From: Rhodeus uyekii
Lineage: Eukaryota; Chordata; Actinopteri; Cypriniformes; Acheilognathidae
Length of the DNA stretch: 64,000 nt
Direction of reading: 5' to 3'
NCBI GenBank assembly: GCA_037043235.1
Contig: JAWRVZ010000214.1
Location: 685,820-749,819, forward strand
Position 1 is the stretch's first letter. Every line of letters begins with the position of its first letter. Position numbers and translations under genes: made by a program. This document shows, in pieces, positions 1 to 10,697 of this stretch. The notes beneath the pieces are model-generated. The model searched no databases, was not told the DNA's origin, and saw only the letters and a program-made list of their open reading frames with translations.

Positions 1-141
1 GCATTTATTTATAATCTAAGCGTTAAAAAAATCCAGTCCTTTGCAAATTGTAATTTAAAATTATACATTTTGAACACTTTGAGCACAAAGTTTTGACATT
101 TGATTGCTTTTATTTTGATACGGCAATTAACGCTTAGAAAT

Positions 142-676
142 ACACTACAGTCCAAAAGATTTTTAAATGTTTTTGAAAGATGTCTCTTCTGTTTACTAAG
201 GCTGCATTTAATTAACATACAGTAAAAACAGTACTATTGTAAAATATTACAATTTAAAATGACTTTTTTTCTATTTGAATTTTTTTTCCTGAGATGCAAA
301 GCTGAATTTTCAGCATCATTCCTGAAGTCTTCAGTGTCAGAAATCATTCTAATATGATGATTATCAATTATTATGGGTACTAAATTAAAACTTAAATACA
401 TTTTAATGTAAATTTTGTTTGAAACAATCTTACGTACCCTAAACTTCAGAGTCATAGTATATCACGATTTCCACAAATGAAAGGCTTTGCATTACAGGAA
501 TAAATTACATTTCAAAATATATTTAAATAGAAAACAGTTATTTTGAAATTGTAATATTTAAAAATATTACTTTTTTTTTTTTACTACTTTTGATCAAATA
601 ATTGCAGCCTTGATGTTTCAAACCGTTTTAAAAATATATTAAAATCTTACCGTCCCCAAACTTTTGAACAGTAATA
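142..676. repeat. Interspersed inverted-repeat DNA transposon, family R1, copy 1
   Basis: The left end reads TACACTACAGTCCAAAAG and the right end CCAAACTTTTGAACAGTA, an imperfect terminal inverted repeat. Inside are blocks that recur at about 1715-2540, 32994-33445, 33770-33910, 36190-36300, 39475-39720 and 53640-57120. Examples are 'ggctgcatttaatt', 'gctgaattttcagcatcatt' and 'cttcagtgtc'. Part of the interior also occurs in reverse complement near 480-560, so the copy is partly foldback. I recall this as one of the commonest repeats in cyprinid genomes, but the name was not checked. No coding capacity was seen. It lies in the eif2a intron that follows the last exon visible in the window. 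Confidence 0.75.
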
Positions 677-919
677 TATATATAATGTGAAATGTTTATT
701 CTTATTTTGCAACAGAAAAAAACCTAGTGATGGAAAGTTTATATTGATATTTTCTAACTCATCCCAAAAAAATAAATAAAAATAATAATAATTATTATTA
801 ATAAATAAATAATAAAAAATATATAGAATTTTTTTTGGGGGGGGAATCTTTTTCAAGATGCAGGGCTGTGTAATTTATACCACAACACACACAAAAAAAT
901 CAGCATGACACAAACTCAC

Positions 920-3900
920 TAGTTTGGAGCTGGCAGTCTGGGGTTTGTTGCGGAGAGCGGGTGGCCGATACGCCTGGGCTGGTTTGGCTTCAGTGCTGCC
1001 AAGCTCACTTGGCAACGCCTGGTATTTCACTGCCTTCTCTGGGAACGTTCCAGCTGGGAAGGGTTGCCATAACACTTCCCAGAGCTCTTTATTTGATGGA
1101 GTTTCATACTTGTACAGCACAGTTCCGGTGTAATGCCAGATCTTATAGCCATTGCTGACCCTGAGCCTGGGGGAGCAGGTCGCCGTCACTACATGTTCTC
1201 CGTCAGGGCACCAGAAAAAATGTGTGGTATCTTCAGCCTGGGGTTTAGACACCTGCTTGTATTTCTTCACATCCCAAACTTCCATCTGCCCTCTCAGGTT
1301 CCCGAAACCAGCGAGGACGAGGATATGACCCTGGGGGCTGTAGAAAGCTGCGTTGCGGGGGCCCGTGCCAAAGTCGAACACGGACTCACACTTGTGGTTA
1401 AAGATAGTTGCCTTGGCAGGCATAAAACCATAAACTACACAAAACTCAGAAGAGTTGGGGTTCCAGGATACATCATATATGGGGCCGTTCTTTGCTGTGC
1501 AGGACAAAAAAAGGTGCGTGTATATATTTATATTCATAGAGAAATTTTATTATCAAAACCAGTCAAAATTAAAAGCATTGTAACAATCACAACCATTAAT
1601 GTAGACACACTTTTACATTTCAATAATTTATATATTCTTATATTTGAATTACATTAATGAGAAACAATAACACAAAGAAATATTAAATGAACCCAAAAAA
1701 ATATTTTAATATTCTGCTCACCAAGGCTACATTAGTTTTATAGAAATTACAGTAAAAACATTAATTCTTAATTACTGTAACTGTAAAAAAAAATCTATTT
1801 AAAAAAAAATTCTATTTGAATACATTTTAAACGTAATTTATTCTGCAAAGCTGAATTTTCAGCATCATTCCTCCAGTTTTCAGCAGAGTTGGGAGTAACG
1901 TTACAAGTAATCGGATTACTTTTCCTAACTAGTAAAGTAATTCATTATTTTTTACATTTACAACTAAATATTTGTTATTTTTCTAATAAGTAACTGTGTT
2001 TTCGCTTTTATCGACTGACAGCTTTCCTGTACTGATGTTGAAAGAAATCAGGAGTAAAGGTGCAGACTTGTATGTGCTGTGTATTCCTCAAAAAGAATTA
2101 AAACAGTGAAATGCAAACCAGCAATAGCTAAACAAGTTAAATAAAACAAATATAATATATTTAATCTCACTTTATTAACCAGATAAATATCAATATGTTA
2201 TATTGCTGAAATAAGAGTGTTGAACATTACATTTACCAACAATTTAACTTTTTTTGTTATTAAAAACAACAACCAAGCCCAGGTGAAAAAAGACAATTAG
2301 TTTGTTTTAGGGTGTAACGGACACTGTAAGACACTGCTTTTATAAGTAACTTTCCCTAACACTGGTATGTGGTGTCGCGTGATCTTTCAGAATTCATTGT
2401 AACATGCCGATTTTGCTCTAAAAATCTCTTTGATGAATAGAAAATTAAAACAAAAAGCAATTAATCAAAATTAAATTAATCTGTGACGTTAGATTTAAAA
2501 TAACCACATCTTACTGACCTAAAACTTTTAAACAGTAGTGTAATTTCTTATTTGGTTCTTATGATTTTGAGGTGAAACATGACATTTCTTAAAATGTATT
2601 CTTTAACACACACGTTACATATTACATATAAAACCCAGTAGTATAAACATAATTCACCCAATTTAGCCAGTCAATGCAAATATTATATGACTTCATTGAG
2701 CTTAACTGCTAAAGACAGAAATTAATTTCTATAGACTGCACTGTAATTAACTATTCAATCATTGATGAATCACGATTCAAAACAGTTGTACTTACGCAGC
2801 TGGACTACTGCACTTTCTCCATTGATGCTGACATAATGTAAAGTCTGTTCTCCATAGTAAGAGGCTCCTGTTTTATCAACCTCTGTGCTGGCGGTCACCA
2901 AAACCGCAGTGGCTTTAAGAAAAGACAGAAAACGTTAATACATGTATGACAACTTTTTATGCGCGTTAATCATAATATTGAGAAACCACCTGTGTTAAAC
3001 ACAGAAATGATCTACCTTTTTTGTTCCACAGCATGCTCACTCTATCGGCTTTGAAAAAGCTTTTGTTTGCCAGAGCAGATGATGGACCTGCGAAATTGGG
3101 ATACTGATACAGCCGTACAAAAGATGGAGCTCCTTTGCTGCCAGGAACGTAGACGGCAACCTTAGGCAATGTGTGAGGGATTAATACGCATTTGTATGAG
3201 TCAAACAGCACATGCAACATTTGAAAGAGTTGTGATACCTTGCTCGGCTGTGATCCAGGAGACAAAGCAAACTCAGACACCTTTTGAAGGTGAAGCTTGT
3301 TGGCAATAGTATCTATACAACAAAACACAATATAGATTGCAAACTCAATAGATGTTTAAAGCCATGGCATTTTGTATTTATTTAATCTAAAAATAATTTC
3401 AGTAATTACATGGAATATTTTTACATTTAATTTGTCAATGCAAGAGTCATCAAAGGGATAGTTCACACAAAAATGAAAATTCTGTCATCATTTACTAACC
3501 GTCAAGTTGTGTTTAAAGAATACGGGCAAACAAACAGATAACAGGCCTCGTTGAAAAATACAATGGAAGTCAATGGAGTCCATCAACTGATTGGTTACCG
3601 ACATTCTTCAAAATATCTTGTGTGTTCAGCAGAAGACAACTTGAGGGCGAGTAAATTACAATTTTTGGGTGAACTACCGTATTTTCCCGCGGGTTATACC
3701 AGATTTTACAAACCTCACAGGGGGGTGCGGATTATATCACAAATTTTTTTTTTTTTTTACACATAATAATATTTCAATATATTTGTTGTTGTTTTTTTGC
3801 AGCATTTTCTTTGTTTTTCTTTCTTGCGAGGATTGTTGTCTCTGGCGCTTGTACTCTCACTCTGACAGCTGGCACTTATTGGCTGTCTGACCTGTCAATC

Positions 3901-6679
3901 ATGCAAGAAGACGTGATTGGCTGTGCTGCCATGAGGGCGTGCTCTTCTCCTCTCATCCGATGATCAACACCTGTAGAGTCGCTTCTTAAAAGATGTGCTG
4001 CTGCAGCGGGAGAGACTGCTTTTTCTTTCGGTTTTCTTTTTCTTTTTTTTTCTTATAGTGTGAATTTCGCGCACAAGCACTGTGTACCGAGCCTGAACAG
4101 TTGTTGATATTTGACGTCATGCGAACAACATTCTAAATGTAAACTTACACAAAAAAGTTCATCAATCTATGAGTGCGTGTTATATAAAGGTGCGGGTTAT
4201 ATACGGGTGCATGCTATGCCCGCATTTTTTCCACAAACCCCCAAAACCTGCAGGCTATTTGATGGTGCGGATTATCTACGGGAAAATACAGTATACCTAT
4301 AAGAGAACCCATGAAACCGCTAACTACTACAAATCTAAATGAAACTGTGAGCATAGACATATTCCTTTATACATTTATATACATTAAACATTTTAAGATG
4401 TTAAAAAACATGCCCATGATATTTAGCACCCAGCCAATTAAATATAACTTGCACAATGAATTAATTTCAGACAGAATTACTGTGTTACCAAAGTTGTTGT
4501 TTTCATAGAAATGAAGTTCATTATTGACACTTCTAACGGTAATACTTTCATCATCTGCCCAGCTCGGACACCTGTGAAAATACAGATGACAGACATGCAA
4601 AGAACATGTTCAACAGTTACAGAAAGAGCATGAATAAACTGACAGTAATAATAATCAACATTATTATGAACAGTAATAGACATTTACCATCCTGTAATCT
4701 TCTTCTGATAGAACGCTTTAATGCAGGCACCTGTTTGCAAGTCCCAAAGCTGCAGGTTTGCATCTCCTTGAGGGTTATCCTGTGTTTCTGCAAAATAAAG
4801 GCTGTTTTGTGGTTTCTAAGGCATTACTATGGATTTCCTAATTCTTTTTAGCATGTTACTATGAAGTTGCTAAGGTGTCCTGCTTGCTTAAATTATATTT
4901 TCTTATTTATCTTATAGTTATTATAAATGTAGAATGTCATTAAAAAAACATTATATATGAATATTATATCATGTTTTAAAAGTGCTTACTAGTATATTGC
5001 TGCCAGGTGGCCAGAACTTTATTCAACGGTGAGAATTGCAGCACGGCTGCTTTGGGTAAATCAAAAGACTTCACCAAATCACCAGTGGAGACTTTGATCA
5101 CACTGACCCTGTCAAACACACACACACAACATTTACTCAAAATTCTTACTATTAGACAACAACTATTGTGGAAACTGATTACCTTAAAATTTTCAAAGAA
5201 AGTACTTCATTTTTGAGTCGATGACGCTTGTTAGAGATAATGGTAGATATAATGTGTGGGTTTGTATAGGTAACCAGAAAATGTGAGTTCTGATAAATCA
5301 ATTTGACAAGTTTAAATTACTTCAGACATCTAAGAGATTTAAGTGTGTTTTACTAAATAAATCAAATCCAAATAAAAACTATACTATTCTAATCAACTTC
5401 TGTGATTCTCTTAAAAATGTCAGTTGTATTTGACAATTTAACAACATACTTTGGAAAACGAGTGAATGAAAATAAACTATAGATTACTGCAAATGTGGGG
5501 GAAATTATTGAAAAATCAATAGTGATCAAAACTCATCTTTTGCTTGACAAAATGGTACTCCTACAAATCAAAAGACTTTAAGTTGAGTTTTTTTGAGTAA
5601 TAAAGTCTTAATACATGATTTTTACAATTAAGTTTATCAAATCAGTGTACATTAAGTTAAGTCAGCTAAAAAGTGTTAGGAAATTTGTTAGGAAGGTTTT
5701 AGTGTACATACTGTGAGCCATTGCACCATCCAAACAGTGAGCCATCACTGCTGAATGTCATGTGTTTGCCTTGACGGTCATCTCTAAAACAAATGAAACA
5801 GCAACTGTTAATTACACGGGTAAAGTTTTAGGATAAAATCTTTCTCCGTGCAGCAAATCCAATAACTGACCTCTGAAAAGCAGAGCTTTCCTGACAGCTC
5901 GGAGGTCCACACAACAGCAACGTCCCATCTGATCCTCTGACTGTTTGACATAAAACAGACTACATTATATAACCAGAAAAGCAAAACAAAGTTCAGCCTT
6001 TAAGTTTGAAGGTTATAACTCTTGTGTAGATTTAATATTTGGGTCACTTTGAAAAGAACACATACTTTAGACGGATTAGAGGACAGATAGATTTTTCAAC
6101 ATATGTCAGTCTATGGGACTTTGGGGGATTTTTTTGATGGTCAAGCATGGGGGGAAATAAGTCTATTAAACCAGAAGAAGCTGAGGGATTTAGGTGGATG
6201 TGGCTTGAATGTTTTTCAACTAATATAGTTCAAATTATTCATCAAGGAATTTAAAAATCAAGCAACAACAACAAAAAACCTGGCCTAAGTTACAGTACAT
6301 TGGTTTTCTAAAGCCCGCTAAAAAAACGATTATTCTAAACTTTGATGGCATGCACTACAAAGCATGATCATCAGCTAAATATAATACGGATTTTTCTTAA
6401 ATATTCCATATTTGCATGTGTTTTCTGCTGCTGACACGTGTTAGCTTATTTCTCTCATTACGCTGAAATAACGTTACCATTTTTGCGCATATGACAAGCT
6501 TATGAATGAGTTCAAGCGCTTATATGTATGCAAAACTTGAAAATAAATGTCATTATAAATATTTCATAACATGCTTGTCATCTCACGTTGATTATTTATC
6601 TTCACGCATCTGAAACGAGCATGAAATATACATTTTTGAACAACAACTCACCTGCTAAATGAGGTGTGGGGGGCGCCAT
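920..6679 (-). CDS. eif2a: Eukaryotic translation initiation factor 2A (eif2a), C-terminus off window
   Basis: The gene encodes the WD-repeat initiation factor eIF2A, a cytosolic protein linked to non-canonical initiator-tRNA delivery and stress translation. Coding exons in transcription order are 6652-6679, 5871-5940, 5712-5783, 4990-5108, 4688-4787, 4489-4571, 3239-3312, 3016-3160, 2796-2912 and 920-1494, all with GT donors and AG acceptors. They join without frameshift into 461 codons. The protein starts MAPPTPHLAVRGSDG, as vertebrate eIF2A does. Beta-propeller segments include NLQLWDLQTGACIK, VAVYVPGSKGAPSF, GPIYDVSWNPNSSEF and GHILVLAGFGNLRGQMEVWD, and the last visible exon ends AYRPPALRNKP. 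The human protein has about 585 residues. The missing ~120, lysine-rich and coiled-coil in relatives, must lie left of base 920; nothing like them appears in 1-919. The neighbour serp1 is head-to-head, an arrangement I also recall in human 3q25. No damage was seen. Confidence 0.96.
1884..2364. mobile_element. Miniature inverted-repeat element inside an R1 repeat
   Basis: The left end CAGAGTTGGGAGTAACGT and the right end (reverse complement CAGTGTTAGGGAAAGTTACT) form an imperfect terminal inverted repeat. The element interrupts an R1 repeat whose halves lie at about 1715-1883 and 2365-2540; R1 resumes with 'gatctttcagaattcatt'. The end motif resembles hAT-type non-autonomous elements, but I could not recognise a clear 8-bp target duplication, so the class is tentative. 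A related fragment occurs around 36040-36185, again next to R1 sequence. It lies in an eif2a intron. Confidence 0.55.
3452..3674. repeat. Foldback 'gatagttcac' repeat
   Basis: The segment begins AAAGGGATAGTTCAC and ends near TTTTTGGGTGAACTA, which are inverted versions of one another. Between them is the pair 'ctgtcatcatttactaacc' and 'gagggcgagtaaatt', also inverted. I recall this palindromic repeat as abundant in cyprinids. Diverged relatives are visible near 29600-29790, 36745-36980 and 48105-48280. A separate element starting at 3677 is inserted at its right end. It lies in the eif2a intron between exons 3239-3312 and 4489-4571. Confidence 0.65.
3677..4291. mobile_element. TA-flanked inverted-repeat transposon, family R2, copy 1
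   Basis: The ends are CCGTATTTTCCCG and CGGGAAAATACAG, inverted repeats flanked on both sides by TA (3675-3676 and 4292-4293). This suggests a Tc1/mariner/pogo-type insertion with TA target duplication. Subterminal 'gtgcgg(a/g)ttat' motifs repeat inside. The interior around 3890-4020 ('caatcatgcaagaagacgtgattgg', 'acctgtagagtcgcttctt') matches the reverse complement of 18215-18320 closely, which defines a second copy in opposite orientation. No transposase frame was seen, so the element is non-autonomous. Confidence 0.7.
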
Positions 6680-6704
6680 TTTGAAACGGAAGTACGACAA
6701 CGTG

Positions 6705-6733
6705 CCACGTCATAGCGTTCGACGTCCACGTCA
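6705..6733 (-). promoter_or_regulatory. Two UPR-element-like motifs (TGACGTGG) at the eif2a 5' end
   Basis: CCACGTCA occurs at 6705-6712 and again at 6726-6733. On the minus strand both read TGACGTGG, the core of the unfolded-protein-response element bound by XBP1/ATF6-type bZIP factors. They lie 26-54 bp upstream of the eif2a ATG, in the promoter or 5' UTR, 21 bp apart (about two helical turns). The next gene outward is serp1, a known ER-stress target in mammals, although its start codon is about 1.55 kb away. Function is inferred from motif identity only. Confidence 0.45.
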
Positions 6734-7250
6734 CTTTAGAGACTTTCGGACACTATGGAGTTTTACGTGGAAAATGTCACAAAATAAATTCTTAAAATAA
6801 AGGTTTTATATGTAATTTTGGTTCCTTCCGATATTCAGTAGAAGATTTATTTGAATGATTGATGTTTGTGTCACAATAACAAATTTGATTACACTTTTAT
6901 AGACTCGATTTAGTGTGTGGTAATGATTGTCTATTGACACTTCGTTTGAAAGAGGTCGAAAATAGCTTAGTACAATAATAATAATTTAATCTAGTTGACC
7001 ATTTGATGAATTTTCTCAAATTCAGTAACCGCTTTCTTCATAATCTTATTAATAGAAAATCTATTCCAGCTTCATCTTTCAAATGGATGGCTTTTATACA
7101 ATGTTTATTGGACTCTGGTATGGTCTCTTTCACACAAATATCTCTTAACAAATAAGATAAAATAAATCACATAGAAATCACATTTTTACATAGATGTAAT
7201 AGTCTCTAAATAAGTATATTTTTATATTTATAATTCAGAATATTAAAAAT

Positions 7251-7570
7251 AAGTGCACTTTCTGTCATGCAGAAGAGACAATTGTATGTTTTTTTTGGAA
7301 CGAGCTATACCTATCTCTCAGAAAAAACAAATGTCAGAATCTGTATTAACACCTTTAATATTATTTTCATTTATCACAACTCAAATCTTCACATCCAATA
7401 TATTGTTAATTTGTTCTTGTGTTCCCAATGCTTGGATTTTTTTAAAAATTCACAAATCTAAGTTTGTGGGTAAGATCCCACTACTGTCTTTTCTGATACT
7501 CTGTAATTCTTATATTCTATCTTTGATGGGCATAAAAAGCAAAAAAATCTTTAAATATGTGTGTATTTTT
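7251..7570 (+). pseudogene. Decayed LINE ORF2 C-terminal fragment
   Basis: In one plus frame the start reads KCTFCHAEETIV, followed by aromatic residues and a tryptophan. This resembles the CCHC-like cysteine/histidine motif near the C-terminus of L1/Tx1-type LINE ORF2 proteins. The frame then breaks repeatedly with stops, so it is not expressed as such. The flank 6960-7250 is AT-rich and may be more of the same element, but I cannot support boundaries. It sits between eif2a and serp1. Confidence 0.4.
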
Positions 7571-8129
7571 TATATTTTACCCTCTGGCATATAGTTTAGT
7601 TATCTATTTGTATTGTGTTCATGACATATCGTGATATTGTTATGTTGTTATTTTATAGTCACATTTTTCATTTTGTCAATCGAAAAAAAGAAGGTGCAAA
7701 TCTCTAAATATGACACATTTACGCTAAAAATTTGATATTCTTTTCAGAGTTTGCCACTAAACACACACAAATGAATATTTACTCAAGCAACCTTTACAAA
7801 ATGATTGGCATTGTGACTATTTACTCCAGCCATCTTTACAAAGAACTAAAACATGCATTTTAATGAGCAGCGATTGGTCCACCATCACCAGCGCTGATTA
7901 AAGTAACACGTACCACTTGACTACAACTCTGCTTTTAAAGCGCTCCGGAAACGATTAAACTGCGAATAACGACAGCGATGCCCTTTGGTAGTCATTGACA
8001 AGACACGTTACACCGAAAAGGATAAAAACAGGTGAATGTATACGTAGTTTATGTTCATCGGCTGGTTAATCGCCGCCCATTATCTCCACCTCTCAATCCT
8101 AGTTGCCTTTCTACTCTATTCTCTGACGC

Positions 8130-8286
8130 TTCGTCCACGTCTCGTGGGTGGAGTGAGTTCCTCTTATGCACACGTAGACTAAACCAGTGCAGTGTCAACC
8201 GATCATACAGCCTCTCGGATCTCTGTCGGTCTCGACGACTCTTCTTATTATTTCTTTCTTTAAAAACATCAACTTATTAGACAAAG
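8130..8286 (+). promoter_or_regulatory. Probable serp1 5' UTR / proximal promoter
   Basis: The transcription start cannot be fixed. The stretch contains TCCACGTCTCGTGGGTGG (from 8135), with two CCACG/CGTGG cores in opposite orientation. CCACG is the ATF6/XBP1 half of the ER-stress response element, but no CCAAT is found nine bases away, so a canonical ERSE is not present. A CCAAT box in reverse (GATTGG) is at about 7869. An open frame from the ATG at 8032 stops at 8280, seven bases before the serp1 start, and would be an upstream ORF if transcription begins left of 8032. Confidence 0.35.
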
Positions 8287-9260
8287 ATGGTGGCCAAACA
8301 GAGGATTCGCATGGCGAATGAGAAACACAGCAAGAACATCACCCTAAGAGGCAATGTGGCCAAATCCACGGTAATTTCCAGCTTTTACTATAATTACTAT
8401 TTTAATGTATACACTAAAATTGGACTCACTGCTTTGTTTGCATTGCAGTAAATGCTTACTACTTATATTGGTGTGTTGATTAGGTCATGCAGAGCAGCTT
8501 TATGTTCAGTCGGTAATATTGGCTTTCTTTAGTAGTGATATATGCATCTAAACATGCTAATATTCATATTTTCTCAACAGAGGGGCATTCAAGAAGAGAA
8601 GGCAGTGGTGGGACCTTGGCTTCTTGCCTTGTTTGTCTTTGTAGTATGTGGATCAGGTGAGTTTCAATCCCTAAAACATCCATTATCATTGAACGTGTTG
8701 TGTAATGCATTAAAATGGTCATTCTTTGAATTCACTGATCTTTTTTTACATCAGACACACTCCAAGCTATACGTCAGCATGCAAAGTTATTTCATAACTC
8801 TCTTTGAGAGGATAAAGTGCATTCCGACAAAATGGGAATTTCTTTATTCACAATGCGATCTAAAATTCTTTGTCTATGCTTTAGCTAGTGTTGTAATATT
8901 TGATGAATAATAAAGGGAATGTGCCTGTACCGGGAGTGATCATTTTAAATAATTTAAACTTGATGTTAAAAGAGTTTTTCACATGCATGAGCAATTCATT
9001 CACTGTTAATGTGATCTAACCAACATGCACTTTTTAAAAGACCTCATAAAACATATTTGGTCTCATAATTAATCTGCATATGATTTGTTGTTGAATTTCT
9101 CATTCCCTATGTTTTATGTTCCCTCCTGATGAAATTGCAAGGACTAAATATTAGCAGTTAATAAGACTCTAAGAAAAATGTCTTTGTTGTAATGTTACTT
9201 TTCTGTTTTCTCATTTCAGCAATATTCCAGATCATTCAGAGCATCCGGATGGGAATGTGA
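8287..9260 (+). CDS. serp1: Stress-associated endoplasmic reticulum protein 1 (SERP1/RAMP4)
   Basis: SERP1 is a small tail-anchored ER membrane protein that associates with the Sec61 translocon, protects nascent membrane proteins during ER stress and affects their glycosylation. Three coding exons, 8287-8370, 8581-8656 and 9220-9260, join in frame to 66 residues plus stop, exactly the family length. The N-terminal cytosolic part is basic (MVAKQRIRMANEKHSKNI, then RGNVAKS). After EEKAVVGP comes one hydrophobic anchor, LLALFVFVVCGSAIFQII (about residues 41-58), ending SIRMGM. Splice sites are canonical (ACG|GTAATT, CAG|AGGGGC, TCAG|GTGAGT, TTTCAG|CAAT). The gene is divergent from eif2a. A 3' UTR of about 480 bp follows. 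This could be one of two teleost serp1 paralogues; the window does not decide which. Confidence 0.97.
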
Positions 9261-9474
9261 AATGACTGGTCATCAGTTTGTTCTCTTCTCCTGGCTTGCC
9301 TGAACATCACTTGATCATTCCCCTTTTCTTATTTAATCTTTATATGTCTCAAAGTTTTTCCATCACAACACCATGGTCTCTTGTGCCTTACTGAAAAGCT
9401 GGAGGAATGTTATCTTCTGAAACATTTAAATGTGGGACTTCGATCCATATTGCTGCTGAATCCATAACTGAGGC

Positions 9475-9734
9475 AATAAACCCAAGACTACAAATGACTT
9501 TCAACTTTTTCTGTGGAAAAAACAAAAACATATTTGTTTAAAAGAAATGCTGCAATGTATTTTCTGTGTTCTAGGCTTTTGGACCAGTTCATGTTGTCTA
9601 ACATTATTTGGTACTATGCACCTTTATTGGATTTTCCTCTACATTTAGAGCCGAATATGTGTTCTTTGACTATTTGCTCAAGGAAATGAAGGACCACTTA
9701 TTCTGTTGTATGTGTAGAGAACATGCAAAATAAA
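9475..9734 (+). terminator. serp1 polyadenylation signals
   Basis: AATAAA hexamers occur at 9475-9480 and 9729-9734, 215 and 470 bp after the serp1 stop codon. The second is followed by an AT-rich stretch and a T run near 9763-9773. Either could be used; I favour the distal one as the gene end because the interval reads as ordinary 3' UTR without repeats. Confidence 0.5.
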
Positions 9735-10289
9735 AAAAGAAATACTTTCACATCTAAAATTGATTTTTTTTTTTGTCTTAAAATAAAGGGCCCATAGAAT
9801 TATATAAAACACATATACATACAAGTTATTGTCAAACTTAAATATAAGTCTCTGTTGCCTGTTAGTATATTGTGGTAATAGTTGTTTTAGTTCAAATTAT
9901 ACCGGTTGTGGGATTGAATGATTATGAGCAGGATTCAATTGAAGGGTTTGTGAGTAGACAATCCTTTTCTCAGGTTTATAATTGACCAATAGGGGGCAGT
10001 TTACATTTATATCATGAATTACAGGTCAAGACGTTTTTGATTTGATTACATTTATATTTCTCATACTCGCAAGAGTTGATAGATTGTAGAATTATATAAA
10101 CAAGTTTTGGACACACTTATGCCTTAAATTATGAATTTATCCTGCCATTTTCCTACTTAACGAATTATAAAATGTATTAAACTCACAATTTTTGAAGTAA
10201 AGTAATGCTCATGATACTTGTCAACTACCCTTTAATGCACGCATTCATGTATTTAAACTATGATAAAATAAAGGTGAAGTTTGGGTTCA

Positions 10290-10441
10290 TTGCATCCACG
10301 CACGCACTAGTGTCCTCGCTCGCGCTCCGTTGGATCTGTCGGTTTCAGACCCTCTGCCCTCTGCGCGTCCGCGCATGCGCACTGCCACTGTCCGCGCTCG
10401 TGTGGGGCCCGTGAGGATCCAGCGGGAGTGTTAGCTGTGTA
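10290..10441 (+). promoter_or_regulatory. lrch3 CpG-rich promoter with an NRF1 palindrome
   Basis: Base composition changes abruptly from AT-rich to CpG-rich just before lrch3 exon 1, typical of a housekeeping promoter. GCGCATGCGC at 10371-10380 is a perfect NRF1 consensus core, 61 bp upstream of the ATG. No TATA box is visible. The CpG-rich stretch continues through exon 1 to about 10700. Confidence 0.6.
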
Positions 10442-10697
10442 ATGGCGGCTTCGGTGTTGCTCTCCGCGGAAAGCGCCGTTCCCTCTTTTACCGTCGGCCA
10501 TCCCTCCGCAGTCACTGCGGCTGGAACTACCCATCACGGATTATCCAATGCTCCCGGACCCGCGTCCTGGAACCGCTCGCTGGATCGGGCGCTGGACGAG
10601 GCGGCGGCCACTGGAGCGCTCAACCTGAGCGGCAGGAAACTGAAGGAGTTCCCGAGGAGCGCCGCCGGACACGACCTGACCGACACCACTCGGGCCG
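10442..10697 (+). CDS. lrch3: lrch3 exon 1 (N-terminus)
   Basis: The first ATG of the open frame starts MAASVLLSAES. The first ~45 residues are low-complexity Ala/Ser/Gly, then comes the family's first conserved stretch: WNRSLDRALDEAAATGALNL and SGRKLKEFPR, ending HDLTDTTRA. The exon ends in phase 1 at GCCG|GTACGC; the split codon is completed by AT of exon 2 to give Asp. It is CpG-rich, unlike the rest of the gene. Confidence 0.93.

Noticed and set aside
1..919. Remaining C-terminal exons of eif2a
   Set aside because: No minus-strand frame here is lysine-rich or alignable with the eIF2A C-terminus; the stretch is an R1 repeat plus AT-rich DNA.
7880..8150. Canonical ER-stress response element (CCAAT-N9-CCACG) for serp1
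   Set aside because: A reversed CCAAT and CCACG cores exist separately but nowhere with the nine-base spacing.
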